A stretch of 7,957 nt of DNA, from the NCBI GenBank assembly GCA_000432155.1, contig FR888508.1:379256-387212 (forward strand), written 5' to 3'. How positions within the stretch are numbered: position 1 is the stretch's first letter; each line of letters begins with the position of its first letter. Of this stretch, positions 7,178 to 7,957 are shown one piece after another. The translations under genes and the position numbers were made by a program. The notes below the pieces were generated by a model that had not been told where the DNA came from, searched no databases, and saw only the letters and a list, made by a program, of their open reading frames with translations. The stretch is from Eubacterium sp. CAG:274. GTDB taxonomy: Bacteria; Bacillota; Clostridia; Lachnospirales; CAG-274.

Positions 7178-7848
7178 AAATTGCACATATAGATTATCAA
7201 TTTATTATTGAACTAAATGAAAATGATAAATTTCTTTTAATAGTAGAAAATCCAAAAGCTTTTAGAAATATTATTTGTGACACAAACATAGAAAGTGGAG
7301 AAAGTCCTATTATATTTTCAGAAAATAGCAATATCATTGATATTGGAGAAATTGAATGTATTATTGATATTTTTAATTTATCACTAAATAATAGAAAAGC
7401 ACTTAATAAACTGTATGATTTTCTAAAAAAAGAAATAAGTTCTACTGAACTATTATTGCAAAATAATGAAATATATAATATAATGTGTGCATACGCAAAT
7501 AGTCTTCAAAATATTGTCGATTTTAATTTAGACTGGATTAACGATTTTGATATTTTATCACTACTTAAATTCATAAACATTAAATTTAAAGATGATAACT
7601 TGGATACTTTAGAACGTATTATAGATTATATTAAAATTCACAGTGAATTCGTAAAAACTAAATGTTTTGTCTTTGTCAATCTTCTATCTTATTTAACTGA
7701 ATATGAAATAGAAAAGCTATATGAATTTTGTCATTACGAGAAAATTTTTATTATTCTTATTGAAGATAAACAACCAGAAAATATCAACATATTCTCTCAA
7801 GTATATCTTATTGACAAAGATTACTGTGAAGTTAGTCTAAAAAAGTAG
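7174..7848 (+). CDS. csn2: Csn2, type II-A adaptation protein (short form)
   Basis: The hallmark protein of subtype II-A: a ring-shaped tetramer that binds double-stranded DNA ends and is needed for spacer acquisition with Cas1, Cas2 and Cas9. At 224 aa it matches the short Csn2 of Streptococcus and Enterococcus (about 220 aa), not the longer 300+ aa forms. Visible family traits: an N-terminal beta region with FLLIVENPKAF, a long helical middle (about 70-150), then TKCFVFVNLLSYLTEYEIEKLYEF and IFIILIEDKQP, resembling the streptococcal LLIFVNSGAYLTKDE and VLFLEP segments. ATG 7174 overlaps the cas2 stop. AAAGG eleven bases upstream is a modest ribosome site. It is the last operon gene; the stop codon touches the leader. 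Confidence 0.93.
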   Translation: MKIAHIDYQFIIELNENDKFLLIVENPKAFRNIICDTNIESGESPIIFSENSNIIDIGEIECIIDIFNLSLNNRKALNKLYDFLKKEISSTELLLQNNEIYNIMCAYANSLQNIVDFNLDWINDFDILSLLKFINIKFKDDNLDTLERIIDYIKIHSEFVKTKCFVFVNLLSYLTEYEIEKLYEFCHYEKIFIILIEDKQPENINIFSQVYLIDKDYCEVSLKK

Positions 7849-7874
7849 TTTTTATACCTACCATATGAATTACA
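7848..7874 (-). repeat. Degenerate inverted CRISPR repeat copy
   Basis: The reverse complement of repeat positions 14-36 is found here with small gaps: the shared core is CTACCATATGAA, then TTACA where the repeat complement has ATTACA, preceded by GTTTTTATAC where it has GTTTTA. The first G is the last base of the csn2 stop. An RNA from the plus strand could pair with repeat 1, which lies about 60 bases downstream. Confidence 0.65.
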
Positions 7875-7892
7875 ATGCGAGTAGTGGCATTG
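7873..7892 (+). other. Leader hairpin with repeat-derived loop
   Basis: A perfect 6-bp stem CAATGC/GCATTG closes an 8-nt loop GAGTAGTG. The loop equals repeat positions 7-14. No T-run follows at once (the nearest is 13 bases on), so it is at best a weak terminator of the cas operon; a leader structure or binding site is the alternative. Confidence 0.5.
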
Positions 7893-7916
7893 AATATTCT
7901 CCCCTATTTTTATAAT
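7890..7916 (+). promoter_or_regulatory. Possible array promoter
   Basis: A perfect -10 TATAAT at 7911-7916 has TTGAAT at 7890-7895 as the best -35, with a short 15-bp spacer. Transcription would begin at or just inside repeat 1. The short spacer makes this tentative; read-through from the cas operon is the other way to express the array. Confidence 0.4.
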
Positions 7917-7921
7917 TTGAG
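7915..7921 (+). promoter_or_regulatory. Leader-anchoring sequence ATTTGAG
   Basis: ATTTGAG directly abuts the first repeat. This heptamer is the known leader-end motif of many type II-A loci, where Cas1-Cas2 recognises the junction for polarised spacer insertion. It also resembles the repeat start GTTTGAG. Confidence 0.85.
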
Positions 7922-7957
7922 GTTTGAGAGTAGTGTAATTTCATATGGTAGTAAAAC
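7922..7957 (+). CRISPR. First CRISPR repeat (36 bp), array continues outside the window
   Basis: This 36-bp unit starts with GTTTGAGAGTAGTGTAAT and ends with CATATGGTAGTAAAAC. Length, the GTTT start and the AAAAC end are typical of type II-A. It is identified as the repeat because it lies next to the ATTTGAG leader end, downstream of csn2, and is matched by the tracrRNA anti-repeat 6 kb away. The crRNA sense strand is the plus strand. Only one copy is visible, so spacer number and targets cannot be read. Confidence 0.9.

Larger units (their letters stand above)
7849..7921 (+). promoter_or_regulatory. CRISPR leader
   Basis: The 73 bp between csn2 and the first repeat. From left to right it holds an inverted, degenerate repeat copy (7848-7874), a 6-bp hairpin (7873-7892), a T-rich stretch with TATAAT, and the anchoring motif next to the repeat. 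No strong terminator separates csn2 from the array. Confidence 0.85.

Noticed and set aside
7848..7892. A second, plus-strand tracrRNA made from the inverted repeat copy in the leader
   Set aside because: It covers only the 3' part of the repeat, lacks the complement of the repeat 5' end that Cas9 duplexes need, and has no terminator hairpin with T-run behind it.
7848..7921. A minus-strand scaRNA-like degenerate crRNA (as in Francisella) using the inverted repeat copy
   Set aside because: Read on the minus strand, only repeat positions 14-36 are kept. The 5' GUUUGAGA part that pairs with the tracrRNA lower stem is missing, and no promoter for it is evident.

Overview
The window holds a complete, compact type II-A CRISPR-Cas locus, with a large serine recombinase gene on its left. 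The DNA is strongly AT-rich. Trp is read from TGG and TGA acts as a stop, so the code is not the Mycoplasma one. The Cas9 looks like the group from anaerobic Firmicutes and Treponema, and the recombinase is of the TndX/TnpX kind. Together these suggest a low-GC anaerobic Firmicute, probably a clostridium or relative. This assignment is inference; no rRNA or housekeeping gene is present.

Layout. Positions 22-1611 (+) encode a large serine recombinase, probably marking the end of an integrative or mobilisable element. Positions 1612-1733 are AT-rich non-coding DNA with a perfect 18-bp palindrome and an imperfect direct repeat. Positions 1734 to about 1868 (-) carry a tracrRNA: a good promoter, an anti-repeat matching the CRISPR repeat, two weak hairpins and a strong intrinsic terminator. 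It runs away from cas9, as in Streptococcus pyogenes. Positions 1928-7848 (+) are a tight operon cas9-cas1-cas2-csn2, with overlaps of 4, 11 and 4 bp between consecutive genes. Positions 7849-7921 are the leader, ending in the ATTTGAG leader-anchoring motif. The first 36-bp repeat (7922-7957) ends exactly at the window edge, so the spacers lie outside.

How it works together (family knowledge): Cas1, Cas2 and Csn2, with Cas9 and tracrRNA, insert new spacers at the ATTTGAG/repeat junction. The array transcript pairs with the tracrRNA, RNase III cuts the duplex, and Cas9 uses the dual RNA to cut DNA. All Cas9 and Cas1 catalytic residues that can be checked are present, so the system looks intact.

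Points that go beyond a routine locus: (1) a degenerate, inverted copy of the 3' two thirds of the repeat begins at the last base of the csn2 stop codon, followed by a hairpin whose loop is a sense fragment of the repeat; (2) a second, badly decayed repeat-like segment overlaps the tracrRNA promoter; (3) the Cas9 PAM-reading positions equivalent to SpCas9 R1333 and R1335 appear to be Ile and Gln, so a non-NGG PAM is expected; (4) the tracrRNA nexus is very AU-rich; (5) a serine recombinase gene directly abuts the tracrRNA.
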